From Lutimaribacter saemankumensis (GTDB lineage: Bacteria; Pseudomonadota; Alphaproteobacteria; Rhodobacterales; Rhodobacteraceae): a DNA stretch of 64,000 nt. This document shows positions 44,140-52,319 of the stretch, one piece after another. The stretch is from the NCBI RefSeq assembly GCF_900100005.1, contig NZ_FNEB01000002.1, forward strand, positions 1 through 64,000. Reading direction: 5' to 3'. Numbering within the stretch: the stretch's first letter is position 1; every line of letters starts with the position of its first letter. The translations under genes were made by a program, and so were the position numbers. The notes beneath the pieces are model-generated. The model did not search any database. It was not told where the DNA came from and saw nothing but the letters and a program-made list of their open reading frames with translations.

Positions 44140-45445
44140 ACAAGCCCGGCAACCAGAGCGCCAGCTGCGGAAAGACGACCAGCAGCACCACAAGCAGCAG
44201 CGAACAGCCCATGAACGGGAATGCCGACATATAGATGTCGCGCATCGTCGTATCCGGCGGCGCCACGCCCTTCATCACGAACAAGAGCAACCCGAAAGGC
44301 GGCGTGGTAAAGCTGATTTCCAGCGCCAGTAGCATGATCAGCCCGAACCAGATCAGATCGAAACCCAGGCTTTGCGCCAGCGGGAAAAAGATCGGCACGG
44401 TCAGCAGCATCATGGAAATCTGCTCCATGAACATGCCCAGCAGCAGCAGTACGCCGAACATCACGCACAGCATGGCGATGGGGGCCAGGTCATAGCTGGT
44501 GGCCCAGTTGATCAACCCGCGCGACGCGCCGGAAAAGGCCAGCAACTGGCTGAACGTGGCCGAGCCGAACACGATCAGGTAGGCCATCAGCGTCACCCGC
44601 AGCGCGCCGACGACGGATTTCTTGACCGCCTCCCAGGTGAGGCAACGAAAGATCACGGCCAGGATCAGGACACCCAGCGCACCGAAAGCGGCCGCTTCCG
44701 ACGGGGTGACAACCCCCCCCACCATCATCACGACGATGATGACCATGACCGACAGCATCGGGATGATGTCGCGCGCCATCAGCGCCAGCTTGCGCGACAA
44801 CGCCATCGGTTCGACCTCGTAGGCGGGCGCAGCATCGGGGTCGAGGCGGGTCTGCAACCAGATCGTGACGATGTAGAAACTGGCAAGGATCAGCCCCGGA
44901 ATGATCCCCGCGATCAGCAGCGCGCCCACGTCGATCCGCGCCAGAGTCGCAAGCAGCACTGCAAGTGCCGAGGGCGGGATGATGATCGCCAGACCACCGG
45001 TGCCAAGGATCGGCCCGATCGACATGTGTTTCTTGTATCCCCGGCGGCTCATCTCGGGGACCATCAGGCTGCCCAGCAGCGCGGTCGACCCCATCGACGA
45101 CCCCGACAGCGTGGAAAACCCCGTGCCGCCCAGGACCGTCACATAGGACAGCCGCCCGGGCAGCTTGCCCATCAGTCGGTCGATGGCATTGAACATCCGC
45201 GCGCCAAGGCCGGTATGAAAGAAGATCTCGCCCATCAGCAGGAACAGCGGGATCGGAACCAGCGCAAAGGACGTGAGCGACCCCAGACCGTTGTTCAGCA
45301 GCGCCGAGATCCCCCGCTCGCCCCCCATGAACACCCAGGCGCCCACGATATTTGCCGCCAGAAAGGCCAGTGCCACGGGCATCCCGATCGCCATCAGACC
45401 GATGATCGACCCCAGCAGCAGGATAAGTGCCTCATACCATTCCAT
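44138..45445 (-). CDS. dctM: TRAP transporter large permease (DctM)
   Basis: This 435-residue 12-span permease of the TRAP DctM family has LSGSSMGSTALLGSLMVPEM near residue 110 and TPPFGLLLFVMKGVAPPDTT near residue 385. It transports the ligand delivered by the binding protein using the Na+ gradient. It overlaps the dctQ stop by 1 nt. It is the last gene of the gntR-leuC-leuD-dctP-dctQ-dctM operon, which implies that the pathway imports its own substrate, probably a carboxylate. Confidence 0.93.
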   Translation of the reverse strand: MEWYEALILLLGSIIGLMAIGMPVALAFLAANIVGAWVFMGGERGISALLNNGLGSLTSFALVPIPLFLLMGEIFFHTGLGARMFNAIDRLMGKLPGRLSYVTVLGGTGFSTLSGSSMGSTALLGSLMVPEMSRRGYKKHMSIGPILGTGGLAIIIPPSALAVLLATLARIDVGALLIAGIIPGLILASFYIVTIWLQTRLDPDAAPAYEVEPMALSRKLALMARDIIPMLSVMVIIVVMMVGGVVTPSEAAAFGALGVLILAVIFRCLTWEAVKKSVVGALRVTLMAYLIVFGSATFSQLLAFSGASRGLINWATSYDLAPIAMLCVMFGVLLLLGMFMEQISMMLLTVPIFFPLAQSLGFDLIWFGLIMLLALEISFTTPPFGLLLFVMKGVAPPDTTMRDIYMSAFPFMGCSLLLVVLLVVFPQLALWLPGL

Positions 45446-45951
45446 TATTCGTGTATCCCCGCCTCGCCCGAGTGCAAAAGCTCATCCCCAAAGATGAACC
45501 GTGCGAATTCCACCGCCATCAGCCCGAAACTGATGGGAAAGGAAATCGTCAGGATCCAGCGCGGGAAGTAATAGGCGCGCACGTCATAATCGTTGCGCGC
45601 GATGTTCGTCATCAGCAGGTCGGCGCCCTTCCAGGCCAGCACGACGCAGACCGCCACGCAGATCGCCGCCACGACCCGGCTGACGATGCGGCGCAGCCCT
45701 TCGGGCAGGGCGGCGGTCACCAGCTCGATATGGACGTGGCCTTTTTCGCGCACCAGCCAGGGTGCGCCCAGCATGGTCATGTAAAGCAGTGCATATTCCG
45801 ACGATGTGAAGAGCCAGGCAAAGGGTTGCACACCCGCGTTGCGCATGGCGACCGACACGATCACCGACACCATCAGCCAGATCAGCATCGCCCCGGCGAT
45901 GCCGGCCATCAGGTACAAGATGCCTGTATAAATTCGGATAAGCGCCTGCAT
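45445..45951 (-). CDS. dctQ: TRAP transporter small permease (DctQ)
   Basis: This 168-residue protein has four transmembrane helices and the DctQ motif GAPWLVREKGHVHIELV (residues about 60-76), with the typical FPISFGLMAVEFARFIFGDE ending. It forms the small membrane subunit with DctM. It starts 52 nt after dctP, with a strong hairpin between, and is coupled to dctM. Confidence 0.92.
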   Translation of the reverse strand: MQALIRIYTGILYLMAGIAGAMLIWLMVSVIVSVAMRNAGVQPFAWLFTSSEYALLYMTMLGAPWLVREKGHVHIELVTAALPEGLRRIVSRVVAAICVAVCVVLAWKGADLLMTNIARNDYDVRAYYFPRWILTISFPISFGLMAVEFARFIFGDELLHSGEAGIHE

Positions 45952-45972
45952 GCCTGCCCCCTCAAAGTGAAT

Positions 45973-45995
45973 GGGCGGCCCGGAAAGGGCCGCCC
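45973..45995 (-). other. Strong hairpin between dctP and dctQ
   Basis: A perfect 9-bp stem GGGCGGCCC/GGGCCGCCC with a 5-nt loop fills the dctP-dctQ gap, 8 nt after the dctP stop. There is no U-tract. It is expected to stabilise the dctP message or limit read-through so that binding protein exceeds permease. Confidence 0.65.
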
Positions 45996-46003
45996 GCCGG
46001 GCC

Positions 46004-47014
46004 TTACTTGTCAGCCGCGGGATCGTAGAACTTGGCGATCAGCTCGTCATACATGCCGTCGCCCATCGGGTGCTCGGCCATCAGGCCCTTCATGCGCTCC
46101 CAGGTTTTTTCGCGGGCGGCCGCGAGGTAGTTCGCCTTGGCTTCGCCTTCCAGGCTCACGACTTTCATGCCGGCTGCCTCGAGTGCGGCGAAATCTTCGT
46201 CGCGCTTGGTGCGCAGGGCTGCAACGCTGTCCTTTTCGTGCTGGATGGCGACATCCTGAAGGATCGTCCTGGCCTCATCCGACAGACCGTTCCAGCGATC
46301 AAGGTTCACGATCACGCCAAGGTCGGTCGAGAAAAAGCACGGCTCGATCCGGTAGTTCAGGAACTCGTTCCATTTCAGGTCGATCAGGCCGATCTGGGTC
46401 CAGCCGGTGGCGTCAACCACGCCACGCTCGAGCGCGGAGTAGACTTCGGTCGTGGGCAGGTCGATCACCTGCGCGCCCAGGTAATTGGTGAAGAACGCGT
46501 TGTAGACCGCGTTGCCACGCAGCTTCAGACCCTCGACCGACAGGTTGCCGTTGGCGTCGAACTGCGGTTCATCGCGGGTCCAGAGGTTGTAGCACACGCC
46601 GCTGTCGAACCAGCCCAGGTATTTCACACCCATCTTTTGCTGGTGGATCTGGTCGATCATTTCGATCCCGCCGTTTTCACGGGTTTCGACCGCTGTCAGG
46701 TTCGACGCCACCAGCGCATCCTTTTCCGGCAGCGCCCCGCCGTAGAACGATCCGGGCGTATAGACCATGTCGACGATACCGTCACGCACGGCGTCGGGCT
46801 GCTGGAACATGCCGATGGCTTCGGGGCCGCCGCGCACTTCGATCTGCACAACGCCCTTGCCGGCCTCGTTGACCTTGTCGACGAAGGACAGGAACGACTG
46901 GGTGTAGATCAGCGTTTCGGGAAAAGCATGAACCGCGGTCAGGGTCTCTTCGGCCTGCGCAGCCATCGCCAGGGTCGAGGCCGCGAACAGCCCGCCAATG
47001 ATGGTATGTTTCAT
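46004..47014 (-). CDS. dctP: TRAP transporter solute-binding protein (DctP)
   Basis: This 336-residue periplasmic protein has a Sec signal peptide (MKHTIIGGLFAASTLAMAAQ, cleaved near residue 21). The DctP-family LKLRGN motif supplies the conserved carboxylate-binding arginine (Arg166), and WTQIGLIDLKWNE lies further on. It captures an organic acid for DctQM. The frame is open 26 codons upstream but only the ATG at 47014 gives a signal peptide. It follows leuD after an 89-nt gap that contains a hairpin. Encoding it with LeuCD-like genes suggests that the imported acid feeds a hydratase step. Confidence 0.93.
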   Translation of the reverse strand: MKHTIIGGLFAASTLAMAAQAEETLTAVHAFPETLIYTQSFLSFVDKVNEAGKGVVQIEVRGGPEAIGMFQQPDAVRDGIVDMVYTPGSFYGGALPEKDALVASNLTAVETRENGGIEMIDQIHQQKMGVKYLGWFDSGVCYNLWTRDEPQFDANGNLSVEGLKLRGNAVYNAFFTNYLGAQVIDLPTTEVYSALERGVVDATGWTQIGLIDLKWNEFLNYRIEPCFFSTDLGVIVNLDRWNGLSDEARTILQDVAIQHEKDSVAALRTKRDEDFAALEAAGMKVVSLEGEAKANYLAAAREKTWERMKGLMAEHPMGDGMYDELIAKFYDPAADK

Positions 47015-47055
47015 CGTCTTTCTCTCCTTTACCGGGGTTTCCCCCGCCCTGTTGT

Positions 47056-47071
47056 GGGGGTGCAAACCCCC
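47056..47071 (-). other. Hairpin between leuD-like and dctP
   Basis: GGGGGT (47056-47061) and ACCCCC (47066-47071) pair around a 4-nt loop, in the 89-nt gap between the leuD-like stop and dctP. No U-tract. It may adjust dctP expression relative to the hydratase genes. Confidence 0.4.
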
Positions 47072-47103
47072 GGTTATTGCCACCCCTCGCAAAGGGCAGG
47101 CGT

Positions 47104-47709
47104 TCAGTTCCCGGGCCAGGCCCAGGAATGCGCCGCGCGACGGGCGTCGCGAAACGCGGTGATTGCATCGGCGTGACTGGCCGTCATGTCGATATCATCC
47201 CAGCCGTTGATCAGCTTCGTGCGCCACAGCGGGTCAAGTTCGAAGGGCATATCCACGTCACCGATGACGACCGCCCCCTTTTCCAGGTCGACCCGGACCT
47301 TCCGCGTTCCGTCGCCCAACGCGGCAATCAGAACCTCGACCAGGTCTTCGTCCATACGCGCGGGCAAAAGACCGTTGTTGACGGCGTTCGACGCGAAGAT
47401 GTCGCCAAAACTGGGGGCGATGACGGCGCGAATGCCGTAATCGACCAGCGCGTAAACCGCGGCCTCGCGGCTCGAGCCACTGCCGAAATTGCGGCGGGTG
47501 ACAAGGATGGACGCGTCCGGGTGCCGGTTGAGCGGCATGTCCGGCACGATGCCGCCATCGCCGTCAAAACGCATGTCATATAACAGGTATGCCCCATAAC
47601 CTTGTGACCGGGGCACCGACATGAACCGCGCCGGGATCAGCTGGTCGGTGTCGATGTTTTCCATCGGCAGCGCCAAACCCATGCCTTCGTGGATGCTCCA
47701 GCCGCTCAT
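47104..47709 (-). CDS. LeuD-like aconitase-family hydratase, small subunit
   Basis: This 201-residue swivel-domain protein resembles 3-isopropylmalate dehydratase small subunits: NIDTDQLIPARFM, GSGSSREAAVYALVDYGIRA and VIAPSFGDIFASNAVNNGLLP. True LeuD usually reads GCGSSREHAPWAL at the second motif; here it is GSGSSREAAVYAL. The start overlaps leuC-like by 4 nt; the frame is open upstream but inside that gene. The context (GntR, TRAP transporter, divergent lyase operon, no leuB or leuA) suggests a catabolic hydratase acting on a substituted maleate or malate rather than leucine synthesis. Leucine synthesis remains possible if this is the only copy in the genome. Confidence 0.85.
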   Translation of the reverse strand: MSGWSIHEGMGLALPMENIDTDQLIPARFMSVPRSQGYGAYLLYDMRFDGDGGIVPDMPLNRHPDASILVTRRNFGSGSSREAAVYALVDYGIRAVIAPSFGDIFASNAVNNGLLPARMDEDLVEVLIAALGDGTRKVRVDLEKGAVVIGDVDMPFELDPLWRTKLINGWDDIDMTASHADAITAFRDARRAAHSWAWPGN

Positions 47710-49106
47710 GCCCGGCCCTCCAGCATCGGGCGCACGTCCGTCAATTCGCCCGCGACAGCCGCCGCGGCGACCATGGCGGGGCTCATCAGATGCGTACGCG
47801 CGCCGCGGCCCTGGCGGCCACGGAAATTGCGGTTGGTGGACGAGGCGCAGCGGTTTCCTGCCGGCACCAGATCGCCGTTCATTCCGACACACATGGAACA
47901 GCCCGCGTCGACCCATTCCAGCCCAGCGTCGATAAAGATCCGGTCCAGACCTTCCTCTTCGGCCTGTTTCTTGACGAGGGCCGAGCCGGGCGACACAAGG
48001 CCCGGCACCCGCGCGCGGCGACCCGCCAACACGGCTGCGGCCAGGCGCAAATCCTCGATCCGGCCATTGGTGCACGACCCGATAAAGACCTGATCGACCC
48101 GCGTTCCCGCAAGCGGCCTGCCCGGCTGAAGCCCCATGTAATCCAGCGCCTCGCGGGCGCGGACGGCCTTGGATTCGGGCAGGCTGTCGGGGTCGGGTAT
48201 GGCCCCGGTGATCGGCAACGCCTCTTCCGGGCTTGTGCCCCATGTCACGGTCGGCGCGATGTCGGCGGCATCGATTGTCACCTCGCGGTCGAACACGGCG
48301 CCGGGATCGGATGGCAGCCGCGCCCAATCCTCGACCGCGCGGTCGAAATCAGCGCCTTGCGGCGCAAAGGGCCGCCCCCGCACGTAGTCGAATGTCACCT
48401 CGTCCGGGGCTACCAGGCCCAGGCGCGCGCCACCTTCGATGGACAGGTTGCACAACGTCATGCGCCCTTCCATCGTCAGCCCGCGGACCGCGCTGCCGGC
48501 GTATTCGATGGCATGCCCCCGCGCCCCGTCCGCGCCCAGCATCGCAATCCAGTGCAGCGCGATATCCTTGGCGCCCACCGCCGGGCCCGGCCGGCCTTCG
48601 ACAGTGATGCGCATGGTTTTCGGGCGTTTCTGCCAGATCGTCTGGGTTGCCAGCACATGCGCGACTTCGGTCGCGCCGATCCCGAAGGCCAACGCCCCGA
48701 ACGCGCCGTGGGTCGATGTGTGACTGTCCCCGCAATTCACGGTGAGCCCCGGCAAGGTAAGCCCCTGTTCGGGGCCGACAACATGCACGATCCCTTGCGA
48801 GGGATCGTGCAGGCCAAACAGCCGGAGCCCGTGAGTGGTGGCATTGGCGTTCAGCGTCTCGATCATCCGCCGGATATCGGCGGATTCAATATGGTCGCGC
48901 GCACGGGTCGGCGCGTAGTGATCCACGACGGCAAAGGTCAGCTCGGGCTCGGCCACGGGGGCGCCCCGCGCAGCCAGCTTGGCAAAGGCGTGGTGCGAGC
49001 CTTCGTGGACAAGGTGACGGTCGACCCAGAGCAGCGACGCCCCATCGTCGCGGCGCAGCACTTCGTGGGACTCCCATAGCTTGTCCAACAAGGTGCGGCC
49101 GGTCAT
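47706..49106 (-). CDS. LeuC-like aconitase-family hydratase, large subunit
   Basis: This 466-residue protein keeps the [4Fe-4S] ligands of the aconitase family: the cysteine in VFIGSCTNGRIEDL and the pair in AGCSMCVGMN. It also has the substrate-contacting CGDSHTSTHGAFGALAFGIG segment. The loop that reads HLVHEVTSPQAF in 3-isopropylmalate dehydratases is HLVHEGSHHAF here, one residue shorter and changed at the substrate side. It overlaps gntR and leuD-like by 4 nt each. I interpret it as a hydratase/isomerase for another hydroxy-diacid, comparable to dimethylmaleate hydratase, but sequence alone cannot exclude isopropylmalate. Confidence 0.87.
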   Translation of the reverse strand: MTGRTLLDKLWESHEVLRRDDGASLLWVDRHLVHEGSHHAFAKLAARGAPVAEPELTFAVVDHYAPTRARDHIESADIRRMIETLNANATTHGLRLFGLHDPSQGIVHVVGPEQGLTLPGLTVNCGDSHTSTHGAFGALAFGIGATEVAHVLATQTIWQKRPKTMRITVEGRPGPAVGAKDIALHWIAMLGADGARGHAIEYAGSAVRGLTMEGRMTLCNLSIEGGARLGLVAPDEVTFDYVRGRPFAPQGADFDRAVEDWARLPSDPGAVFDREVTIDAADIAPTVTWGTSPEEALPITGAIPDPDSLPESKAVRAREALDYMGLQPGRPLAGTRVDQVFIGSCTNGRIEDLRLAAAVLAGRRARVPGLVSPGSALVKKQAEEEGLDRIFIDAGLEWVDAGCSMCVGMNGDLVPAGNRCASSTNRNFRGRQGRGARTHLMSPAMVAAAAVAGELTDVRPMLEGRA

Positions 49107-49909
49107 TCCGCCGCCTCCTGCACCTGCTCGGAGTCGATCACCGGCTCCCAGTGGCGGTCATCGGCGCCGCCAACCCGGTTCAACGTCATTTCCAGGCGGA
49201 ACAGATCAGCCCGGTAAAGGGCCGACAGGTATTCCACCCCGCGCCCATCCGCGTCGCGCACGACCCGCCGCAAGGACAGCAGCGCCGATCCGACCGACAC
49301 GCCCAGCGCCTCGGCCACGTCCGGCGAGGCAAGCGTTGCCGTGACCGACTGCTGCGCGCCCTCGACCTGCACACCGGACCGTTCCAGCAGGCGGAACAGC
49401 GGCGTCGTGGCCAAATCGGCCTCGGTATAGTTGGCCGCGATGATTTCCGGGACATAGGTTGTCAGATGCGAAAATGGCCTGTCGTCCAGCGACCGGACGC
49501 GCACGGCCGTCTGCACGCGCGCCCCGTCATCCAGACCCATCGCCTGCGCCACATGCGACGGAGCCGCACCGTATGAGAAGGACAAGAGCCGCGCCGTCGT
49601 TGACTGGCCCATCGCGACAAGCTGCGGCATCAGGCTGGTAAAGTCCGCCGCCACCGGCCCCGTATCGGCCTGAGGGCGCACCTGCGTGCCGGACCCGGCG
49701 CGCCGTTCGATCAACCCGTCGGCATCGAGCGCATCGAGCGCCCGGCGAATCGTAACGCGGCTGACGGCAAAGATTTCAGCCAGCTTCTGCTCGCCCGGCA
49801 ACGTGGCGCCCGCGGGATAAGTTCCATTGGACATTTCATCGCGAAGCAACAGGTAAACCCTGCGTGCCTTGCCCCCTTCCGGGAGTGTCATATGCCCGTT
49901 TGCCGCCAA
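49103..49909 (-). CDS. GntR/HutC-family transcriptional regulator
   Basis: This protein of about 268 residues has an N-terminal winged HTH (GEQKLAEIFAVSRVTIRRAL, then DALDADGLIERRAGSGTQV) and a C-terminal UTRA ligand-sensing domain. A TTG at 49909 has a GGAGGGG site 4 nt away; the ATG six codons later (49891) has none, so I prefer TTG, with moderate certainty. It is the first gene of the operon that continues into leuC-like, and it faces the divergent tautomerase-hyuBA operon. It probably represses both until a pathway intermediate binds. Confidence 0.88.
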   Translation of the reverse strand: MAANGHMTLPEGGKARRVYLLLRDEMSNGTYPAGATLPGEQKLAEIFAVSRVTIRRALDALDADGLIERRAGSGTQVRPQADTGPVAADFTSLMPQLVAMGQSTTARLLSFSYGAAPSHVAQAMGLDDGARVQTAVRVRSLDDRPFSHLTTYVPEIIAANYTEADLATTPLFRLLERSGVQVEGAQQSVTATLASPDVAEALGVSVGSALLSLRRVVRDADGRGVEYLSALYRADLFRLEMTLNRVGGADDRHWEPVIDSEQVQEAAE

Positions 49910-50000
49910 ACCACCCCTCCGGATGCGTCATGGAATCTGAGCGAAGCGTAGCAGCGGAAAAGTCAAAAGCAAGAAATCTATCTTCTTTGGTCGAAAATAT

Positions 50001-50044
50001 TTGACCTATCCATGTCGCTAAGTCTGTATTATAAAAGATACAGA
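50001..50044 (+). promoter_or_regulatory. Divergent control region: promoter and palindromic GntR-type operator
   Basis: A -35-like TTGACC (50001-50006) lies 18 nt from TGTATT (50025-50030). Overlapping the -10 is a perfect inverted repeat TCTGTAT (50023-50029) / ATACAGA (50038-50044) with an 8-nt spacer. The region is AT-rich compared with its surroundings and sits in the 155-bp gap between gntR and the tautomerase fusion gene. The position suits repression by the adjacent GntR protein. A GGGGGAAAG ribosome site follows before the ATG at 50065. Confidence 0.6.
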
Positions 50045-50064
50045 TTTGCTCGACAGGGGGAAAG

Positions 50065-50628
50065 ATGCCGATCATCGAAACGCATGTCCTCGAAGGATAT
50101 TCAGACGACGAAAAGGCGCGGCTGTCGCGTGCATTGACCGACGCGGCCTTGTCCGTCGTGCCGGCGAAACCCGACGCGATCACCGTAATGATCCACGAAA
50201 TGCCGCGCAGCCATTACATGCGCGGCGGCACCCATCGCGACCCTGCCCCCGCCCGGCCCGATGCGGCCGCGACCGTGCGCGCCTACCTGGCGGCTATGGA
50301 GGCGCGCGACCTCGACACCGCGAAATCCATGCTGGGCGACGGGTTCGTCATGAATTTCCCGGCAGCCCCCGGCATGTCCGCGCTGGAAGAGCTGATCGCC
50401 TGGTCCAAACCGCGCTACGCCTTCGTCAAGAAGGCATATGACAAGGTCGAGGCATTCCAGCAGGGCGAAACGTCGGTCGTGTACACGATCGGCACGCTTT
50501 TTGGCGAATGGCTGGACGGCACGGCCTTCGACGGCATCCGCTTTATCGACCGGTTCGAACTGCGCGATGGCCGGATCGTGAGGCAGGACGTTTGGAACGA
50601 CATGGCCGAGGTAAAGGCGCAGGCATGA
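50065..50628 (+). CDS. Tautomerase-SnoaL/NTF2 fusion protein
   Basis: This 187-residue protein joins two domains. Residues 1-62 resemble 4-oxalocrotonate tautomerase: Pro2 directly follows the initiator Met (MPIIETHVLEGYSDDEKARL) and would become the catalytic N-terminal proline after Met removal. Residues about 67-187 form a SnoaL-like NTF2 domain (VRAYLAAMEARDLDTAKSML, then FDGIRFIDRFELRDGRIVRQ). Both domain types act on small enolisable or polyketide-like acids. It is the first gene of the rightward operon, coupled to hyuB by a 4-nt overlap. The specific reaction is unknown; a keto-enol tautomerisation or isomerisation is inferred from Pro2. Confidence 0.8.
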   Translation: MPIIETHVLEGYSDDEKARLSRALTDAALSVVPAKPDAITVMIHEMPRSHYMRGGTHRDPAPARPDAAATVRAYLAAMEARDLDTAKSMLGDGFVMNFPAAPGMSALEELIAWSKPRYAFVKKAYDKVEAFQQGETSVVYTIGTLFGEWLDGTAFDGIRFIDRFELRDGRIVRQDVWNDMAEVKAQA

Positions 50629-52319
50629 CAGATATCGACCCGATCACGCTGGCCGTTCTTGCAGGCCGGATGGAGCAGATCGCCGACGAGATGGACGCGA
50701 CGCTGTTCCGCGCGGCCTTCAACCCGATCATCGCCGAGGCGCATGACGCGAGCCATGGCCTCTATCATGCCGCCAGTGGTGACACGCTGGTGCAGGGCAA
50801 GTCGGGACTGCCGATTTTCGTCGGAGTCATGTCCTTTGCCGTCAAGGCAGTGATCAACAAGGTGGCCGAGGCGGGCGATCTGGCCGATGGCGACATCTTC
50901 ATTTTCAATGACGCGCATCTTGGCGGCACGCACCTGTCGGACATGCGTCTGGTGCGGCCCTATTTCCGCGACGGGCAGTTGTTCTGCTATCTCGCCTCGG
51001 TCGGGCATTGGCACGATGTGGGCGGCGCGGTGCCGGGCAACTACAACCCGGCGGCCACAGACGCGTTTGCCGAAGCCTTCGTGCTGCCGCCCGTCCGGCT
51101 GGCACGCAAGGGCGAGATCAACCAGGACATCATCGACATCCTGATGCGCAACACGCGCCTGCCGCAATCGGCGCAGGGCGATCTGAACGGGCAGTTGGGC
51201 GCGTTGGACCTGGGCGTGCGCCGGATGGACGAGCTGCTGGACGAATACGGTGCCGACACGGTACGCGCCGCGCTGGACGCGCTTGGCGGGCGGGCCGAGC
51301 AGCTGATGCGCGCGGAACTGACCGACCTGCCCGACGGCCGTTGGGAAGCGACGGATTACCTGGACAATGACGGGATCACGGACGCGCCGCTGCCCATCAA
51401 GGTGGCGCTTGAAATTCGCGGCGACCGCATGGTTCTGGATTTCGAAGGCACAGCTCCGCGATGCGCCGGCCCGGTGAACATCGCCTACCCCACGGCTGTC
51501 GCGACGGCCTATGTGGCGATCAAGCACATCTTTCCCGCGCTACCGGCGAATGCCGGGGTGATGCGACCGATCGACGTAAAGATACCCGAAGGATCGCTGC
51601 TTTCGGCAGAGTTTCCCGCGCCCGTCGGCGGTTATACGGAAACCATCCTGCGGATGATCGACGTGATCTTTTCGGCGATGGCGCAGGCCGCGCCGGACCG
51701 GGTGGTGGCCAATGCCTATGGCACGATCAACGCTCTGTCGATCGCGGGCAAGCGCAAGAACGGCCAGCCCTGGGTGATGTTCTCGTTCTACGGCGGCGGG
51801 CATGGCGGCACGCCCGAGGGCGACGGGCTGAACCACGGCAATGCGCCGATCTCGACCGCGACGATCCCGCCCATGGAAATCCTCGAGGCGGCCTATCCGG
51901 TGATGTTCCGGCAATGGGCGCTGCGCCCCGACAGCGCGGGCGCAGGCGCGCATCGCGGCGGGCTGGGCGCAACATATGAGATCGAAGTGCTCGAGGATAA
52001 CGGGGCCGAGGCGTTCCTGTTCGGTGAGCGTGGGCGGTTCGCCCCGCAGGGCGTTGCGGGCGGCGGAGCGTCGGCGATGAACGTCTTTTCCTACGAACAG
52101 GCCGACGGCTGGCATCACCCGCCGATGGCGTCGAAGATGCGCGGCATCAAGCTGGCGCAAGGCCAGGCCGTGCGGCTGGAAACGCCCGGCGGCGGCGGTT
52201 ATGGCGCACCGGGCACGCGCGATCCTGCAGCGGTGGCGCGTGATGTCGCGCTCGGGTTCCTGAGCCCCGAGAAAGCCACCGAAACCTATGGCCCCGCATG
52301 GCAGGAGATCGCGCAATGA
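50625..52319 (+). CDS. hyuB: Hydantoinase B/oxoprolinase family protein
   Basis: This 564-residue HyuB-family subunit begins MTDIDPITLAVLAGRMEQIA. It contains the family segments DMRLVRPYFRDGQLFCYLAS and, near the end, ETPGGGGYGAPGTRDP. It pairs with the HyuA protein encoded next. Characterised HyuAB pairs hydrolyse cyclic amides with ATP (N-methylhydantoin, 5-oxoproline, caprolactam) or, in related forms, carboxylate acetone or acetophenone. Overlaps of 4 nt with both neighbours show coupled translation. I see no basis for choosing one substrate. Confidence 0.9.
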   Translation: MTDIDPITLAVLAGRMEQIADEMDATLFRAAFNPIIAEAHDASHGLYHAASGDTLVQGKSGLPIFVGVMSFAVKAVINKVAEAGDLADGDIFIFNDAHLGGTHLSDMRLVRPYFRDGQLFCYLASVGHWHDVGGAVPGNYNPAATDAFAEAFVLPPVRLARKGEINQDIIDILMRNTRLPQSAQGDLNGQLGALDLGVRRMDELLDEYGADTVRAALDALGGRAEQLMRAELTDLPDGRWEATDYLDNDGITDAPLPIKVALEIRGDRMVLDFEGTAPRCAGPVNIAYPTAVATAYVAIKHIFPALPANAGVMRPIDVKIPEGSLLSAEFPAPVGGYTETILRMIDVIFSAMAQAAPDRVVANAYGTINALSIAGKRKNGQPWVMFSFYGGGHGGTPEGDGLNHGNAPISTATIPPMEILEAAYPVMFRQWALRPDSAGAGAHRGGLGATYEIEVLEDNGAEAFLFGERGRFAPQGVAGGGASAMNVFSYEQADGWHHPPMASKMRGIKLAQGQAVRLETPGGGGYGAPGTRDPAAVARDVALGFLSPEKATETYGPAWQEIAQ

